From: Chrysomallon squamiferum | Taxonomy: Eukaryota; Mollusca; Gastropoda; Neomphalida; Peltospiridae | Direction of reading: 5' to 3' | Length of the DNA: 64,000 nucleotides | Assembly (NCBI GenBank): GCA_012295275.1 | Contig: CM022677.1 | Span: 627,217-691,216 of the forward strand | Part shown: positions 27,924 to 40,870 of the stretch, in pieces | Layout of the letters: each line of letters starts with the position of its first letter | Numbering within the stretch: the first letter of the stretch is position 1 | Notes under the pieces: model-generated | Database searches by the model: none | Told to the model about the DNA's origin: nothing | Seen by the model: only the letters and a program-made list of their open reading frames with translations | Program-made: the position numbers and the translations under genes

Positions 27924-28054
27924 GTGTTGATTTATACAGGTATTTGGAAGACGCGCCAGAGCGTGTTGTTGTCATCATCAGCGCTGACCTCGCACACACG
28001 CATCTCAGCACTGACCCATACGGTTACTCCAACGCATCAGAGCCATTCGACCAT
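27924..28054 (+). CDS. LigB-domain gene, exon 3
   Basis: Acceptor TTTCAG ends at 27923 and donor GTAAGT starts at 28055, giving a 131-nt exon as in the left arm. It encodes GVDLYRYLEDAPERVVV, SADLAHTHLS and TDPYGYSNASEPFDH, entering at phase 1 and leaving at phase 0. LigB (class III extradiol dioxygenase) and Memo-type proteins share a fold in which a strand ending in a conserved His lies beside the metal site; AHTH here is the candidate. Exon 4 follows 354 bp downstream in phase. Exons 1 and 2 are not found upstream on this strand, so the gene is partial in this window, or its 5' part was lost when the inverted repeat formed. Confidence 0.65.
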
Positions 28055-28408
28055 GTAAGTACAATCAGTCAGTCGTGCTTGAACCTGTTAAAGACACTTT
28101 AAAATTTCACCACAACAACAGTATCAAAGCAGATATGTTTTGTAATAGCACCTGAGTACATTTTTATATTTGTGATTAATAGGTGTTAAATAGGCTTATT
28201 TATTTGTTTGAATTAATGAATGTGACTGACGTTTGGGAGAATTTCTAAAACTATTTATGTTTAATGTTATGGGTAGGAAAGAACATGCTGCAACTGTTTT
28301 GTCTTCAGTGTTGAAAGACTTGTGTGATTAGTACACATAACTGATCATATTTTTTTTTTTCTCATTAATACAGTTGTCACGATGGTTCTCATTATTTGAA
28401 TATTTCAG

Positions 28409-28528
28409 GCTGTTGGTGAGTGGGCAGCGACTCTGGACGGCATGTTGCTGTTGAACAGAGCGGCTGGACTAGTCGATCGCGCGCTGTCGTGTGGTTACAC
28501 GGGTCTAGTCATGTTACATGGTCTGTAA
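28409..28528 (+). CDS. LigB-domain gene, exon 4 (3' limit uncertain)
   Basis: Acceptor TTTCAG ends at 28408. The in-phase reading is AVGEWAATLDGMLLLN, RAAGLVDRALSCG, YTGLVMLHGL, then TAA at 28526-28528. The helix followed by a CGYTGLVMLHG-type strand is what I associate with LigB-family proteins after the active-site exon. The family normally continues past this point, so the true exon may end at a GT at 28521 or 28525 rather than at the stop; no later exon was recognised. A TAA/GATG trinucleotide tract follows immediately. This is the only exon 4 in the window and the only place where two consecutive exons beyond exon 2 are kept. Confidence 0.55.
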   Translation, partial: AVGEWAATLDGMLLLNRAAGLVDRALSCGYTGLVMLHGL

Positions 28529-28539
28529 TAATGATCATA

Positions 28540-28800
28540 ATAATAATAATAATAATAATGATGATGGTAATGATAATAATAAACTTTGATGTTACTCCAA
28601 AGCAACCATGTAGTCTTCTATAAATCTGTGTTAAAGAACGTTTTTCTAACACAGTGTATTGATACAAACTACAGTCATGCATCGCTTAACGTTTCATGTA
28701 CACGCCCTTTGCCCATAAAAATAACAAGAAAGTAATGGTAATAATGATGCTGCAGCTGCTGCTGATGATGATGATGACAATGGCAAACAAATACAGAAAA
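28540..28800. repeat. Direct duplication copy 1 (partner 31480-31760)
   Basis: Starts in a TAA/TGA trinucleotide tract, then aaactttgatgttactcc, tacagtcatgcatcgctta and a ctgcagctgctgctgatgatg tract; about 3-4 % different from the partner. The phrase around catgcatcgcttaacg resembles ends of some DNA transposons, but I cannot assign it. Confidence 0.75.
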
Positions 28801-29235
28801 GAACAAAACACAAAAAATTAACAGTTCACATAAACAGCGGAATGTGAAGGTCGTAAGTGGCCTTAGAACGGGCTCCTAGCCTATATTTATGTTTTTATCT
28901 GACAGGTTTTGACAGAAATACCTCTGGTACTGGCTGACATTGTTCGCCTAGTTTAATAAACTGTACAGTACTTTTGATATATTTCCTGACGTAAGAAATA
29001 CACGTACATTACATGAAGGTTCGTGTAACTACAACAGTCACAGTTAGGTTAGCACATCGACCTCGTCAGTTAACGCATGTATCTGGGACGTTGAACGACT
29101 TTGGACAGCTAGTATTGTTTCTAAATAGCAAACACCAGCTGACACCTTGAGTAACTGTTATATATTAGTTTTATGTAACTTTAGTGTTAAACTGCTAATA
29201 TGTGTTAACAAAGACACAAACGAGGATCACCTTAT

Positions 29236-29289
<54 letters not shown>

Positions 29290-29307
29290 GCAGCAATAAT
29301 GATGATG

Positions 29308-29341
<34 letters not shown>

Positions 29342-31190
29342 GAAGAAAAACAACAATAAAAGCATCATCAGCAGCAACAAGAACATTTTTGTCACGTCGG
29401 CACACTGTTACAGGTGGACATCACTAATCCGGGATGTTTGGGATCTGCAGGATGCCGGAATGATGGACAGTTTGTGATAGTTTAGAAAATTCATCAGCTC
29501 ATCCTAGCTTTGAAATACCACCTTATACGGTTATCGAATCTTTTTTTTTTAAATCCTTTTTTTTTTTCTAAATCCGAACTGAATTTTATCTTTCAGTAAC
29601 AGTGTACATAACCAGCAGCCTTTCCTTTGTTCACTGAAACAGTAGCTAGTTTACAGATTACAGATTATAAGATAGCTAGGTTACACATTATAAGATAGCT
29701 AGGTTACACATTATAAGACTGTAACAATAAATGAAGAAAACAAATTGGAATGTTTGCAAGAGACGCCATCAGCAGTTATGCAGCCTGTAAAAGTTAGAAA
29801 CAAATTGGTGCCGTAACCCAGGAAATTTTAAATATTTGTCACAATTTACCAGAAGAGAGCTTTTCATCTAGAGAAACAACTCGATTCCGTTTGTTGAGAA
29901 ACGAAATTTATGTGCGTTAATAGTTCGGTATTTCATGAAGGATATACCGAGTCGAGGAGATGGCTCCACTACACAGTTTTATTTTGAGATAAAAGTTGGA
30001 TTATGTAAGTCAAGTCTGCAGATGCCCGGTCTAACACACAGGCAGGGTCTTAGGCTCTGAGTTGTTTTAAAACATTACGTTTTGAAAACTTGCTCTCTGA
30101 TACACATGAAACCTGATGTGGGTGCTTGACGTACAATGTTGTTTCTTTAGCATGTGTCAAACATTTTAATATTTACATATTTTATTGTTCAACCCACGCT
30201 ATTTCTAACTAATGTGTCATAGCTGTTGAATGAAACAAAACCAATACTCAGTTTAGTTACTCCTAGATATTAGTTGTTCTCCTCCAGGAATATCTCCTTT
30301 CACTTTTCAGTAGAAAACAAATTATTCATTATATTTTATTTATTGTACGAAAATGCTGTTTAATACTGAATAGTTACTATTGTGATAGAATTACACTTGA
30401 TAACAAGTAAATGTTGTAGATAATAACGAATCTCTGGAAAATCACGTTTTTAAATCCCTGGAGTCGATAGCCTTACTTTGCCGTTAAATCCACATTCTAT
30501 TCTACTCAATTCATTGTGACTAACAAATGAAGTTCTATTTCTGTCATTAACCAGACTAGTCTACTTTCAGCACCTCTGTTGACTTCCTCTGATTCCTACT
30601 GGTTACCAGAAGCTGTGAATGTGACACAGTGACTGTTTGTAGAGAACAATAATGTTATATGTGAAAAGCTACATATTAAATAATTATTACATTGTGTGTG
30701 ATATTGTGCAAGGGCAAATTAAATGAGTGAGTAGATCATTTAGAAACAAAAGACAAATTGCTTATTTGTAAAAATATAATAAACATTGATCGATGTTGTA
30801 TAAGTGGTGCAGAGTAAATATTTTTTAATTTATATAAAACATTGCAATAAAAATACACCTACACGCGCACGCGCACCTACATACAATACAATGTATTTCA
30901 TTCCTACATAGAGGTCATTAATCCATTTAGTGGGAAAGTGCTCAAACCACTGTGTTACAGTCTGTGTAAGTTTCAAACATGTTTTAGCCGCGTAATGAAG
31001 ATGTGTCTAATGGTGCGTTCAGTTTTAAACGTGTCACTACTTAGCTTACCAAGTTCTTTAATGTTTAACGTACTATCTGCTGATGACGATCTATGTGGAT
31101 TAAAGCTTTTCGATAATGAACCAATAACAGAAACGCAAAACTAATTTACACAGTACAACGCGAACCTGAGATTTAGGCGTGTAGGCCTGT
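28801..31190. other. No gene recognised
   Basis: Holds (TAA)n at 29239-29290, a triple repeat of agatagctaggttacacatta at 29660-29720, and otherwise unique-looking AT-rich sequence. Confidence 0.55.
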
Positions 31191-31191
31191 T

Positions 31192-31343
31192 CAGCTTTGA
31201 TGCAGGCCTATCACACTTACAGGTAACACAGTGTTTCGGATGCAGCGTTATCTACAACATGTTATTACAGCTTTGATGCAGGCCTATCACACTTACAGGT
31301 AACACAGTGTTTCGGATGCAGCGTTATCTACAACATGTTATTA
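31192..31343. repeat. 76-bp tandem duplication
   Basis: Two identical-looking 76-bp units beginning cagctttgatgcaggcc, with the start of a third (cagcttcgatgatg) at 31344. Confidence 0.9.
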
Positions 31344-31479
31344 CAGCTTCGATGATGCTGAATTACGAAAGAAAAATGTGAGGCGCGGCCGCTGAAAAGG
31401 AGCTAAAGTAATACGCCATTATTACCTCAGATTTTCTCACTTACAAATCAACTTTTAATAATAATGATGATAATAATAA

Positions 31480-31760
31480 TAATAATAATAATAATGATGA
31501 TGATGATGATGCTGGTAATAATAAACTTTGATGTTACTCCAAAGCAACGATGTAGTCTTCTATAAATCTGTTTTAAAGAACGTTTTTCTAACACAATGTA
31601 TTGATACAAACTACAGTCATGCATCGCTTAACGTTTCACGTACACGCCTTTTGCCCATAAAAAGAACAAGAAAATAATGGTAATAATGATGCTGCAGCTG
31701 CTGCTGATGATGATGATGTTGACAATGACAAACAAATACATAAAAGAAGAAAAAACAAAA
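31480..31760. repeat. Direct duplication copy 2 (partner 28540-28800)
   Basis: Same order of landmarks. It lies upstream of LigB exon 1, as copy 1 lies downstream of exon 4, fitting a tandem gene duplication with shared flanks. Confidence 0.75.
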
Positions 31761-31973
31761 ACAACATCAACAAAAAATTAACTATTGGGACAATTGAGAA
31801 AACCAACTCTTATAAATTAACAAGGCGATAATATAGATTTTTAATTCCTATCGATTATCATTATACAAATAAAATATTATTTCCTTCAGATGTATTGTTG
31901 CTCTTTAAGGAAAAACACAGAAGGGCAGGTAACTCTAGAGTCATATGATTTAAGAACGAAATAGAAAGTCGAG

Positions 31974-32428
31974 ATGTGTTTTGCAATTGTGATTGTGTTT
32001 TTCACATCACTTGATTTATCTTTCTCCAAACTACTGGCCGGGTTCGTTCTGCCGCACGGCGGAATTGCTCTGGATCCGAAACATTTCAATACAACAAACC
32101 ACACAGCAAAACAAGAAGCGTGGAAAATTCACGAAGCCTGCAAAACTGTCGATCAGACGATTCTGTCTTTATCGCCCGACATACTTTTTCTGAGCACGCC
32201 CCATGGTATTTCTGACTTAAATAACTTTGTGTTCAATTTAAATCCCACAGGAGAAAGCTTTACAGATACTGATAATTGCAACTGTCCTCCCTGTTGTTAT
32301 AAAGTAACCGCTAATCTTTCTAGCCAACTTTCGGAAGACATCGTAAATAAATTTGGCTCTGCTCGGAATATTTCGGGATTAAGCGGTTATGGTCCACTCG
32401 GTAAAAGCGATGAAGCATTTCCATTGAG
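31974..32428 (+). CDS. LigB-domain (class III extradiol dioxygenase-like) gene, exon 1
   Basis: ATG at 31974 opens 151 codons to a donor AG|GTGAGA at 32428/32429 (phase 2). Residues 1-20 are hydrophobic (CFAIVIVFF) and could be a signal peptide, although some relatives may start nearer LAGFVLPHGG. GFVLPHGGIALDP (about 22-34) and FLSTPHGIS (about 73-81) carry the two His expected to bind the active-site metal in this family. A Cys cluster NCNCPPCC lies at about 100-107. The end, EAFPLR, joins in phase with exon 2 (WGEVIPLHF). Class III enzymes open catechol-type rings; the role of animal LigB-domain proteins is not established and I infer none. This is the only exon 1 in the window and it looks intact, but exons 3 and 4 do not follow it. 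Confidence 0.7.
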
Positions 32429-32817
32429 GTGAGAAATTTCATGCATGTAAAAATTAGCATAAACACTTCTTTTTTAAATTAGCATAAACTAATAATACTG
32501 ACAGCAAGAAAACATTATCGTATAAAAATATAGTTATTGATACACCAATTTCTGTTTTCGTTTAATGCAACTTCTCACAAAAGACTGAGGACCCACAATA
32601 TGCCGTTTTCGAAACGTAAAGTACATGAAAATTATATATTTATTTACAATCCTATTGATAATATATTATACAGAAATGTTTCTATATATTTTATCCCAAA
32701 ACTGACATTATTTATAAATACTCTTGTAAAGTAGAGTCATACAATTTTTTGTTTTAAATTTCATTTTCTTGTATTCATTTTGTTACATATATATTTATTT
32801 ATTTGGCACATATGAAG
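32429..32817. other. LigB intron 1 with a conserved 198-bp ORF-sized block
   Basis: The block 32537-32734 recurs inverted at 58540-58737 and 61907-62104 and partly at 3515-3650. It is open for 65 codons in three copies, with substitutions in the residues. Its position in intron 1 and the shared boundaries suggest passive duplication rather than a gene. Confidence 0.45.
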
Positions 32818-33570
32818 ATGGGGAGAAGTGATCCCACTTCATTTCATACCAGATCTGGAAAACACAAAAGTTGTAATTCTCTCGCAGCCCAGCAGACGAT
32901 ATACACATGATGTTGCCATGATACCAGAACTTCTCCATTTAGGTATTTCACTGTTTGTCTGTATGTCTGTAAAAATTACATACGATTCGTAAACAGTTTG
33001 TCATTTTAGCGTTTATATTCCTTGTTAGGTGGCCATGTTACCGTAAAGCTTAACGTAAACCTCAACTTGTATAGTGGATAGGTAGACTTACTGATTTATA
33101 TAGTTCGCTGTCATTTTAGCGTTTATATTCCTTGTTAGGTGGCCGTTAAAGCACCTTGTTACCGTGCACTGAGCCTTAATAAAACATCCAAGGTGTTTAA
33201 AGGTGTGACCACGTGACAGTCGTCTCTTTATAACACTCCACAGTGAACCATCATAACACATTTGTGAACAGCAGTATTTAAACTTACTCTAATTAATACG
33301 CATTGTAAAATTATCCGATTTATACCATCAGCCAGTTTCATTCATCTGCAGTCATAAAGCAAACCAGTTTTCATTTTGTGTCGTATTTCATCAGTAAAGT
33401 TTGTATTTTCTATGCAGCTACATTTAAAAAAAAACTAAAATAAAAATAACTTTCACTGCTATTCAGCTTGGTACGGTGTGACAACCTGATTAGTGCCTCT
33501 TTGGCAGAATTGTTTTTAATTGTAATTTTGTTTTCTTTGAAGTGAATTATAGAATATTCACTAAATCTTT
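32488..33570. repeat. Inner inverted repeat, left arm (partner 56780-58781)
   Basis: Contains intron 1 end, exon 2 and downstream sequence that recur as reverse complement at 56780-58781 and 59750-62000. The left arm lacks about 1 kb that the right arm has between 57.3 and 58.3 kb. A 115-bp local tandem (phrase tatattccttgttaggtggcc at 33014 and 33124) is found only here. Confidence 0.7.
32818..32942 (+). CDS. LigB-domain gene, exon 2
   Basis: The acceptor is the AG of tatgaag at 32816-32817 and the donor G|GTATTT starts at 32943. The 125 nt complete the AG|A arginine codon of exon 1, then read WGEVIPLHFIPDLEN, TKVVILSQPSRR, YTHDVAMIPELLHLG. Phase in is 2 and out is 1, matching exon 3 at its four sites. 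The polypyrimidine tract before this acceptor is weak (TTTATTTATTTGGCACAT). Minus-strand copies lie at 58324-58448 and 61695-61819. No exon 3 lies downstream on this strand before LINE-A, so this gene copy ends here or was interrupted by the transposon-rich block. Confidence 0.7.
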
Positions 33571-34397
33571 ATTTTTATATGCCCCTTAAAGCAGAATGTC
33601 TGCTACATTTTATCTTAAATATCTTATTATATTACGATAATATTTATTTAGTTGTGTTGTATAATCATCTTTATAATTTATATTGTTACAGTCCTTATCT
33701 CTTTACGTAATTAATGACAGAAAATAGTGTTAAATACACAAAAACTAAATAGCAGAGCCTATGCAGATGTACACGGGCTATTAAGAAGCTGTTTTATATA
33801 ATTAGGGGAAGTTCCGTTATTTAATAAACTAAGAAACACTGGGGTTTAAGTAACTGAAAATTGGTATTAAAAGCTTCAAAGTCAATTCAGAAAGGCTATC
33901 TGCAGAGCTGTAGCTATTGGTGTATAAGTAGCGGCACGCGTTTTGAACGAGATCGAATATCTCACAACAGACTCTCCACCGTGATGGTCGACATGGTGCA
34001 AGACCGGAAGAGAAGCTGTGAAGAATACTAACGGACGGATTGTGCTTACTGAGCAGAATTCAGAAACGAAAAAGATACTGTACCATTTTCTTTATTTATT
34101 TAGACTTAAATTCTTATTTATATTATTTGTAGGCTTTTGTATTATTGTTACTTTTATTACTTTTTTTTTTTTTTTTTTTTTTTACTGTTTGTTCGTCTTT
34201 AGTCTTTTACTTTCCGGTATCTTATATAACCGATACATCTTATCTTTATCTCGATCTGAAAGTGAGTTGCGTTAGCTTTAGTCTTTTTTCTGAATTAATA
34301 TAGAATTGTCTATATATTTAAGAAATCCAAGTATATTTTAAAAAAAACAAAGAAACAATAACAACAAAACAACAACCCATACATTTACACAACAAAC
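33571..34397. other. Spacer before LINE-A, no gene
   Basis: 33571-33900 still matches 59.75-60.0 kb in reverse. From about 33900 the sequence is new and includes a T-run at 34160-34184. It may include a LINE 5' leader, but no boundary is visible. Confidence 0.5.
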
Positions 34398-34998
34398 ATG
34401 GCAACAAAAAACACGAAAATTTACAGCACAGGAACAGATAATTCAGACATGGAAACTAGAGTTCCAAAACGACCCAGGGACAGGAGCCCTACCTCCTCGA
34501 AAAAACTCACAACAGAAAACAAAAGAAAAAAAACGACAACACAGTCCATCACACACATTCGGACACAGAAGTAACAGAAGAACAAAAAATTATCAACAGA
34601 AATCTACTGATTTTGGCCAGGCTACGGGAAACAGACACGGAAGACGAAAGCGAACAAAACGCGTCGAAAATAATTAAAAGAAAAAAAAACAAAACATACC
34701 CACAGCCGAACCACCATTGCAATACACACAAAAAACCACTCAAACATCGACAAAAAGCTTGCGCTACTTACTAGAAGCGCAAATACAGATTATTGATAAA
34801 ACAACAAAAGTGAAGAATAATGAAAACGGAAAAGAGATCTACTTCGAAGTAGATAGAAACTCACTTAAAACAATCGGTCCCAACATTACCATCTGGGACG
34901 AAACATTTGATGTGAGGGTTTTACCAAAAATAATCCCTGACACAAAACAGACAGAGAAAAAAACACCCACACCACAACCCAGAAAAACACTGCTCACA
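34398..34998 (+). pseudogene. LINE-A ORF1, N-terminal part
   Basis: ATG at 34398 opens MATKNTKIYSTGTDN and ends at TAA 34572 after 58 codons. The protein resumes in the next frame (EVTEEQKIINRN, then SLRYLLEAQIQIID and NSLKTIGPNITIWDE) to about 34998. The composition is polar, Lys/Thr-rich, as in other LINE gag-like N-termini. The last 96 bp (34903-34998) are repeated at 36311-36406, where ORF1 carries on, so the two halves could come from two copies or be separated by an insertion. Confidence 0.6.
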
Positions 34999-36310
<1,312 letters not shown>

Positions 36311-37192
36311 ACATTTGTTGTGAGGGTTTTTCCAGAAATAATCCCTGACACAAAACAGACACAGAAAAAAACACCCACACCACAACCCAGAAAAACACTG
36401 CTCACACAACAGCAGCCAAAACAACTACCAATTACGAAACAACAACAACATCAACCTAAACAAACAACAAAAGCAAAAGATACAACAATATATAAATACA
36501 TTTCAAAAGATTTGGGTTTTTATTACCCCTATTCAAACAAACTAGATTTCTTTGAAATGTTCAACAAAGAACTAGTACAACAAACAAATTCAACACTAGT
36601 CGGTGTGGAAATGTGGAAAAAGCCAAATTACTGGACCACACTGACGTTTAACAGAAAATTAACGAACACAACCATCACCATTGATGGCTACAAATATACA
36701 CTGGCAGAAATGAGGCCGCAGTTGCCCAAGAGCGGCCACTGTCAGAAATGGGGGCACATCACAAACCAGTGCTCCCACAGACACAACCCGAAACATTTAA
36801 CGTGTAGTTTCTGCGGTGGAAATCATCACAGAAACTCAGGCCTATGCCGGTCTCTGGCAAAATGCGCAAATTGCCAGGGTCCACACGAATCACATTACAA
36901 GATGTGCCCAGCCAAAATAAAAGCAAACAACAACTTTGAACACAACAGGAGAGACAACAAAATCTTACAAAATATCAACAAAAAATGCCAGAAAATGGAA
37001 CAAAAAACCAAAACCATCATGGAAAAAATGGACCAACACAACAACAAACCGACAGACAATCTGGACAAGGAGGTCAGGATCGCAGAAATCCATAAAATCA
37101 TTGTCTGCCTCTTGATAGAGCTTCAAAACATCAGAACCAATCAAGGAAACGGCAATGACGACGCCAATTTGGAACACACAGTAGCCAAATAA
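36311..37192 (+). pseudogene. LINE-A ORF1, C-terminal part with zinc knuckles
   Basis: Open for 290 codons from 36320. The middle holds three CCHC-type knuckles used by LINE gag-like proteins to bind RNA: HCQKWGHITNQC, CSFCGGNHHRNSGLC and CANCQGPHESHYKMC. The first has Ser where LINE-B has the leading Cys (KSGHC against KCAQC), so it probably cannot hold zinc. A Lys/Gln/Asn-rich tail follows to the stop at 37190. The ORF starts in the 96-bp sequence duplicated from 34903, so its original start codon is upstream of the insertion. Confidence 0.65.
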
Positions 37193-37370
37193 TTGAAGAC
37201 AGCCTGGGCTTCAAAATACACACAAACGACAAAAGACTAAAACTGCACACAGACAGGAGAAATTCCACAAACACAAAACAACAGTGAACAAAAACAAAAC
37301 AAAACAAACAGTAACAGCCATTTACAAACTCTTCACGATAAGCACACAAGAACACAGGCCTCTCCGTTCT

Positions 37371-38389
37371 TCAATGAACGCTAAAGGCTTCACTCAACAG
37401 GCCACGGAGACGAATTACTACACTTCCTGGCCTCCACTACAAACACACCGGACATAATATGCATTCAAGAAACATGGCTGGGACATTCCAACAAAAACAA
37501 CAAAACAAAAAAAACCTTTAAGGTCCCCGGGTACCAAAGTCACTACGTCAACAGATACAACAGTACCCGGGGAGACATACAGACTCTCGTGAAACAAGAC
37601 ATTTCAGACACCAAGCTGAACCAAGCCAAAGTTCACGGCAACATAGAAATATTAAGCATCACAGTACACAACAACAATCAAAACATCGACATCATTAACG
37701 TATACAGCCCACCCACTCCCGCACTACACACCATTCAAACCCACGACTTAAGCAAAATGACCACAACAAACAACAAGGTCATTATAGTGGGCGATATCAA
37801 CTGTCACAACACACTATGGGGTGGCTCGACAGACGACAGCCCTGGAATCGTCCTCAAAGATTTCCTAGAGCAAAACCAGCTGGTCTGTTTGAACGACGGA
37901 ATATTCACATACACCAGCGACATCAATAGTGGCCAAACCGCCATTGATGTAACATTCACAAGTAAGGACCTCGCAGCGCTCTCCGAATGGCAAGTGCTCG
38001 ATGAGCTAAACAGCGACCACCACCCGATACTCACCAACTACAACAGCAAGAACACCTTCTCGTGCAGACCCATCTTCACACCGAAATGGAACTTCAACAA
38101 AGCGGACTGGGAAGGCTTCTACAAAGCATGCAGAAACATCAACACGCAGAACCCCAACGACATCGACGCCTACCGCGCATCACTCACCAACACGATACAC
38201 TCCATTGCAATCAGATACATACCCAAAACCAGAAAATGCACCGGCAAAATATCCACTCCCTGGTGGACGGAACGCATAGAAAACAAATGCAAAGAGAGAA
38301 ACAAATACAGAAGACAATACAAAAAAGACAGAAATCATTCTACGCACGAAAAATATAAAATATCAAAAAAAAAGAAGTTTCCAACCTAA
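37371..38389 (+). pseudogene. LINE-A ORF2, AP-type endonuclease domain
   Basis: The start is probably SMNAKG at about 37371, then a frame break, then GHGDELLHFL and CIQETWLG (metal-binding Glu). VGDINCHNTLWG is the GDxN motif and LNSDHHPIL the SDHxPI motif with its catalytic His. RRQYKKDRN begins the linker to RT. The three motifs look intact, but the domain is broken near 37410 and again at about 38385 within an A-run. Endonuclease nicks the target to prime reverse transcription. Confidence 0.65.
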
Positions 38390-39698
38390 TACTCACAGCG
38401 AAACAAGAACACTGGGAACTTTTTTGCAACAACATCGACCACAAAACATCAATCAAAGACATGTGGGCCAAAGTAAAAAACATCCAAGGCAAAAAAACCC
38501 ACAGAATCAACACTCTCGGCAAAAACAACATCGCATTCATCGACAAGCAAAAAGCTGACCTACTCAGCCAAACCTTCGCCAAGTCCAGCAGCAATTCGAA
38601 CTTCGAACTGAAATTCGCAAAGAAACCACTGGACAACCAAGCAATCGGCGAACACTCCGCAGACACAGAAAACATGAAATTCAATCAAATATTCAACATC
38701 AGCGAATTAAAACATGCACTCAAAAACAAGAAAAGTACAGCCACGGAGCCAGATAAAATAAGCTACACAATACTACAACACCTACCAGACGAAACACTAC
38801 TCGTCATACTCGATCTTTACAACGCAATATGGACCACGCCGAGTGTTTCAGCTTTCCCAAACCACACAAAGATCACTCACTACCCAACAGCTACAGGCCG
38901 ATCACGCTGACGTCACACATGTGCAAAACATTGGAAACAATGATCAACACACACCTGAACCAGCATTTAAACGACAACAATTTAATCAGCAAATTTCAAA
39001 GCGGCTTCAGGAAGAAACACAGCACAAACGACCAGATCACCTGCCTGCAAACATCCATCAACCAATCTTTTAGGAAATCAAAAAAAGTCATAGCAGTTTT
39101 TTTAGACATTGAAAAAGCATTCGACAGGGTATGGAGCGAAGGACTGCTCGTTAAATTAATCAACAACAACATCAAAGGCAACATGTTCAACTTTATCAAA
39201 GACTTTATTAACAACAGAACCATAGCAGTCAAAGTAAACGGTCACACCTCAGAGAAAACGACAATCGAAAACGGCATCCCCCAAGGATCCGTGATTTCGC
39301 CAACACTCTTCAACATCTACATCAACGACATCGTCACAGCACTCGACAAACAAGACAACGCCAGAAATCCACCAAAGGAACCAATAAATACAGCACTCTT
39401 TGCAGACGACTGCGCCTTTTGGTGTGCAGGCAGATCGACCGCAGCAATACAGAAACAAATACAAAAACACTTAAACAACATAAACGACTGGATGTTGAAA
39501 TGGGGCAAAAAGATTTCTCTTTCCAAAACAACATACCTCCTTTTCAACAAGAAATCAGACAACAGCAAGATCACACTCAACATCGACAACAACGTCATAA
39601 CACAAACAAAGACATTCAAAATTCGACAGTCAATTCAACTTCCGATGCCACATACACAACATAATTGCATCCTGCAAAAAAACCAATCAATCTTCTAA
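38390..39698 (+). pseudogene. LINE-A ORF2, reverse transcriptase domain
   Basis: Two overlapping frames. The first, to 38910, holds the linker (MWAKVKNIQGKK) and the start of RT (STATEPDKISYTIL). The second, 38829-39698, holds NSYRPITLTS, motif A FLDIEKAFDRVW, motif B GIPQGSVISPTLFN and motif C FADDCAFW with both catalytic Asp. The palm motifs are intact, but a frameshift in the overlap at 38829-38910 (SVSAFPN to CFSFPKPHKDH) breaks the protein, as does another near 39640. Confidence 0.7.
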
Positions 39699-40508
39699 AG
39701 TTAATTTCCGGAACCAGTTGGGGAGCAAACGAGTCAACGCTGATTTTGATACACAAAGCGTGTATTCTCTCCAAGCTCGACTACGGAGCCACGGCTTACT
39801 CGAATGCTCCCAAACTCTATTTAAAAAAACTAGACACAATTCAATCAAGTGTCCTCAGGGTGATCGGCCACCTGCCAAACACAACACCATCCGACAGCCT
39901 CCTCTCTGAATACAGCATCCAATCATTAAAATACAGAAGAAAACTGCAGCTACTAAAATACAACCAGAAAATGCACACACTCAACACAGACCACCCTGGT
40001 CAAGGACCTGGTCCCAGACCAACAAAGGATAGGACAACTCTTTAAATCGCATAGTCTACTGCTATCGAATTTCCCGACAACAGCTAGCGAAATCGAAAGG
40101 GAAACAGGAATAGGGGAAATGCCACTGCCGGCATACCACAAAGAAACAAAACCAACAATAAACACACCTTTCCTGATCAAAAGAGAAACTGACAAAACAG
40201 AGATCCCTCCGTTCAAAAAAGGCATTTTTTTGGCAGCAGCAAACGACCACTACAAACAACACACGCACATCTACACTGACGGATCCAAAAACCCAGACAA
40301 TTGGAGAGTAGGATTCGCCTTCATAGCCCAAGATCACACAAACAAACCCACATGCATACAATTCAGCAGTATCAGAAATCACATTTCGGTGTATACGGCC
40401 GAATTGGTAGCCATCATCAGAGCCATGCTGTGGGTAAAACACAACAACAACAAACACACAGTCATATTCTCGGACAGTCCGTGATCTGATCTCAATACAA
40501 TCCGGATA
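39665..40508 (+). pseudogene. LINE-A ORF2, thumb and truncated RNase H
   Basis: 39665-40045 encodes the post-RT region (LLKLISGTSWGANES, SKLDYGATAYSN, LRVIGHLPNTTPSDSL). After a frame break, 40119-40484 carries RNase H: YTDGSKNPDNWRVGF (first Asp), VYTAELVAII (Glu) and VIFSDS (second Asp). The fourth catalytic segment is missing because the element ends soon after, near 40508. This cut matches the place where LINE-C begins (MISIQSG). Confidence 0.65.
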
Positions 40509-40540
40509 CAATAAGGAAATAACAACAACAACAACAACAA

Positions 40541-40790
40541 GATCGAAATGAAAATACATTCACCATCGCGCCGTCGTGATCTCGCAATTCAATTTTACGT
40601 TGGAAGATACCTTTTTCAAATCGCACGCACGCACGTACACACAGGCACGCACGCACGCACACACACACAGACACAGACACACACACACACACAGGCACAC
40701 ACACACAAAAACACACACACCCAGGCGCGTGCTGAAATAACATACGTACACGCACAATCAGGCATACACAACACGGTCACTCCAAAAAAA
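40541..40790. repeat. Microsatellite-sandwiched core, element S copy 1
   Basis: Core of about 85 bp (gaaatgaaaatacatt, cgcgccgtcgtgatctcgc, ttggaagataccttttt), preceded by (AAC)n and followed by (CGCA/CA)n, then acacaacacggtcactcc. An A-run and AAAT units follow to about 40870. Confidence 0.7.
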
Positions 40791-40870
40791 AAAAAAAAAA
40801 TAAATAAATAAATAAATAAAAAATAAATAAATAAATAAAGAAAGAAAAAATAAAAAATAAATAAAGAAAT

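Larger units (their letters stand above)
21182..28185. repeat. Right arm of large inverted repeat
   Basis: Reverse complement of 7245-15130 with indels. It begins immediately after the gap, inside the TTTA-rich tract that corresponds to about 15050-15130, and ends just after ctgagtac/ttttatatttgtga at about 28185, where the left arm switches to the direct repeat. Contents in order: VNTR (four units), MITE, poly-A (23754-23777), (TTA)n, (GA)n, (TG)n, element R and LigB exon 3. Confidence 0.85.

Noticed and set aside
32537-32734. 65-codon ORF repeated three times (MIHQFLFS)
   Set aside because: It lies in LigB intron 1, the copies differ by many replacements, and the duplication extends well beyond it.
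40119-40484. Retroviral or LTR-element origin for the RNase H segments
   Set aside because: No protease, integrase, LTR or primer-binding site is seen, and the domain order (EN-RT-RNase H) is that of non-LTR elements.
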